Of a stretch of 64,000 nt of DNA, positions 63,529 to 64,000 are shown piece by piece; the first letter of the stretch is position 1; each line of letters starts with the position of its first letter. A model generated the notes under the pieces. That model searched no databases. It saw only the letters and a program-made list of their open reading frames with translations, and was not told the origin of the DNA. A program made the position numbers and the translations under genes. This DNA is from JAAYPI01 sp963668615 (GTDB taxonomy: Bacteria > Bacteroidota > Bacteroidia > Bacteroidales > Paludibacteraceae): positions 434,001 to 498,000 of the forward strand of contig CAXXCL010000003.1 of the NCBI GenBank assembly GCA_963668615.2. Direction: 5' to 3'.

Positions 63529-63550
63529 AAGCAGGACCAAAATCCTGCTT
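63529..63550. terminator. Terminator-like hairpin after the DUF3352 gene
   Basis: AAGCAGGA (63529-63536) pairs with TCCTGCTT (63543-63550). A U-run forms only on the minus strand, so it more likely ends transcription coming from the gene at the window edge. The rest of 63551-63744 shows nothing I can support. Confidence 0.5.
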
Positions 63551-63744
63551 GATGAAGCAATGAAATTCCATCGTTTCCGGACGAATCCTTTCGTGTGGAG
63601 ATTAACTATTTGATTACTAGGTAAATACAAAAAAACACCATAAAAACATAAATAACTGTATTTCAATATATTATCCTCTTAACTTAATAACATTGTTCGT
63701 GCGGCAGCGGTGGAAGCAAAGGTTAATACATTTCTTTTAACAAG

Positions 63745-63999
63745 CTATCTTGGTAAATTTGTAACCAAAACGAAAAATAAAGGAATTGACACTATTGAAT
63801 AAATCCAAAATAAAATCATTCCTTTTATTCTTCTCTTTCGTGGCAATTGGTCATATTTCTCTACAATTTCTTTTCTTTTTGTAAATAAAATAAAATAGTT
63901 AGGAATCATAACTGAAAGTCCAAAAACAATCCCTGTGACTTTATAGTCTGTAATAAGCGATTGAATATCAACATTTAAGAGAAAACAGAAAAGTACAAA
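63745..63999 (-). CDS. Hypothetical membrane protein, 5'-truncated by window end
   Basis: An open frame enters from beyond the window end and runs 84 codons to a TAG at 63745-63747. Two hydrophobic segments (VTGIVFGLSVMIPNYFILF and MILFWIYSIVSIPLFFVLV) flank a basic loop (KYDQLPRKRRIK), suggesting a small inner-membrane protein. No family recognised. The start lies outside the window. Confidence 0.5.
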   Translation of the reverse strand, partial: FVLFCFLLNVDIQSLITDYKVTGIVFGLSVMIPNYFILFTKRKEIVEKYDQLPRKRRIKGMILFWIYSIVSIPLFFVLVTNLPR

Positions 64000-64000
64000 T

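Overview
The window looks like a chromosomal segment of a Bacteroidota bacterium, probably of the order Bacteroidales. It is AT-rich and has several copies of the Bacteroidota promoter element TAnnTTTG. It carries gliding/type IX secretion (T9SS) genes (GldB-like, GldF, GldG, PorP/SprF paralogues and surface proteins with the type B C-terminal sorting domain) and the carboxyspermidine branch of polyamine synthesis. I cannot name the genus.

Region 1 (1-12464, almost all minus strand) is the most interesting part: a sulfur-scavenging locus built around a nitrogenase-like enzyme. Read along the minus strand, the order is cysK - metY - terminator - operators/promoter - Cys/Met-rich leader ORF with a hairpin - outer-membrane porin - MetQ - internal terminator - MetN - MetI - NifH-like - NifD-like - NifK-like - NifB-like - NifX-like (cut by the window start). 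NifE and NifN are not seen. The NifD-like subunit keeps its P-cluster cysteines and a cofactor-type cysteine, but the residues aligned with nitrogenase alpha-Gln191 and alpha-His195 are Trp and Phe. Together with the methionine/cysteine genes this points to a methylthio-alkane reductase (Mar) type system. Such a system frees methanethiol from organic sulfides, and MetY then combines it with O-acetylhomoserine to give methionine. The proposed path is porin, then periplasmic binding protein and ABC importer, then the reductase, then MetY. Both transcription units carry the same 18-bp palindrome (consensus TACC-N8-GGTA) just upstream of the promoter.

Region 2 (12483-31219) is mostly housekeeping and envelope genes: a DUF5723-type protein with a large lipoprotein, a RecD-like helicase, DUF3822-RsmD, an endonuclease/exonuclease/phosphatase protein with a beta-helix lipoprotein, an acyltransferase, a nitrilase-family amidase, GNAT, a glycosyltransferase, HAD, RecR, a sodium:solute symporter, YsxC/EngB, an MFS sugar-type transporter and FabD.

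Region 3 (31261-56746) is dominated by T9SS cargo. Two paralogous cassettes (type B surface protein - PD40/OmpA protein - PorP/SprF) lie in opposite orientations. Between them are a SPOR lipoprotein, a GldB-like protein, a methyltransferase-like protein, a Leu-Leu-Gly tRNA cluster and the carboxynorspermidine/carboxyspermidine dehydrogenase-decarboxylase pair. Beyond the second cassette is an orphan 2368-residue surface protein with six nearly identical 240-bp repeats, followed by dnaN.

Region 4 (56839-64000) holds gldG-gldF, a PagL-like lipid A deacylase candidate, a DUF3352-type gene split in two by a probable single-base frameshift in a run of A, and a partial small membrane protein at the window edge.
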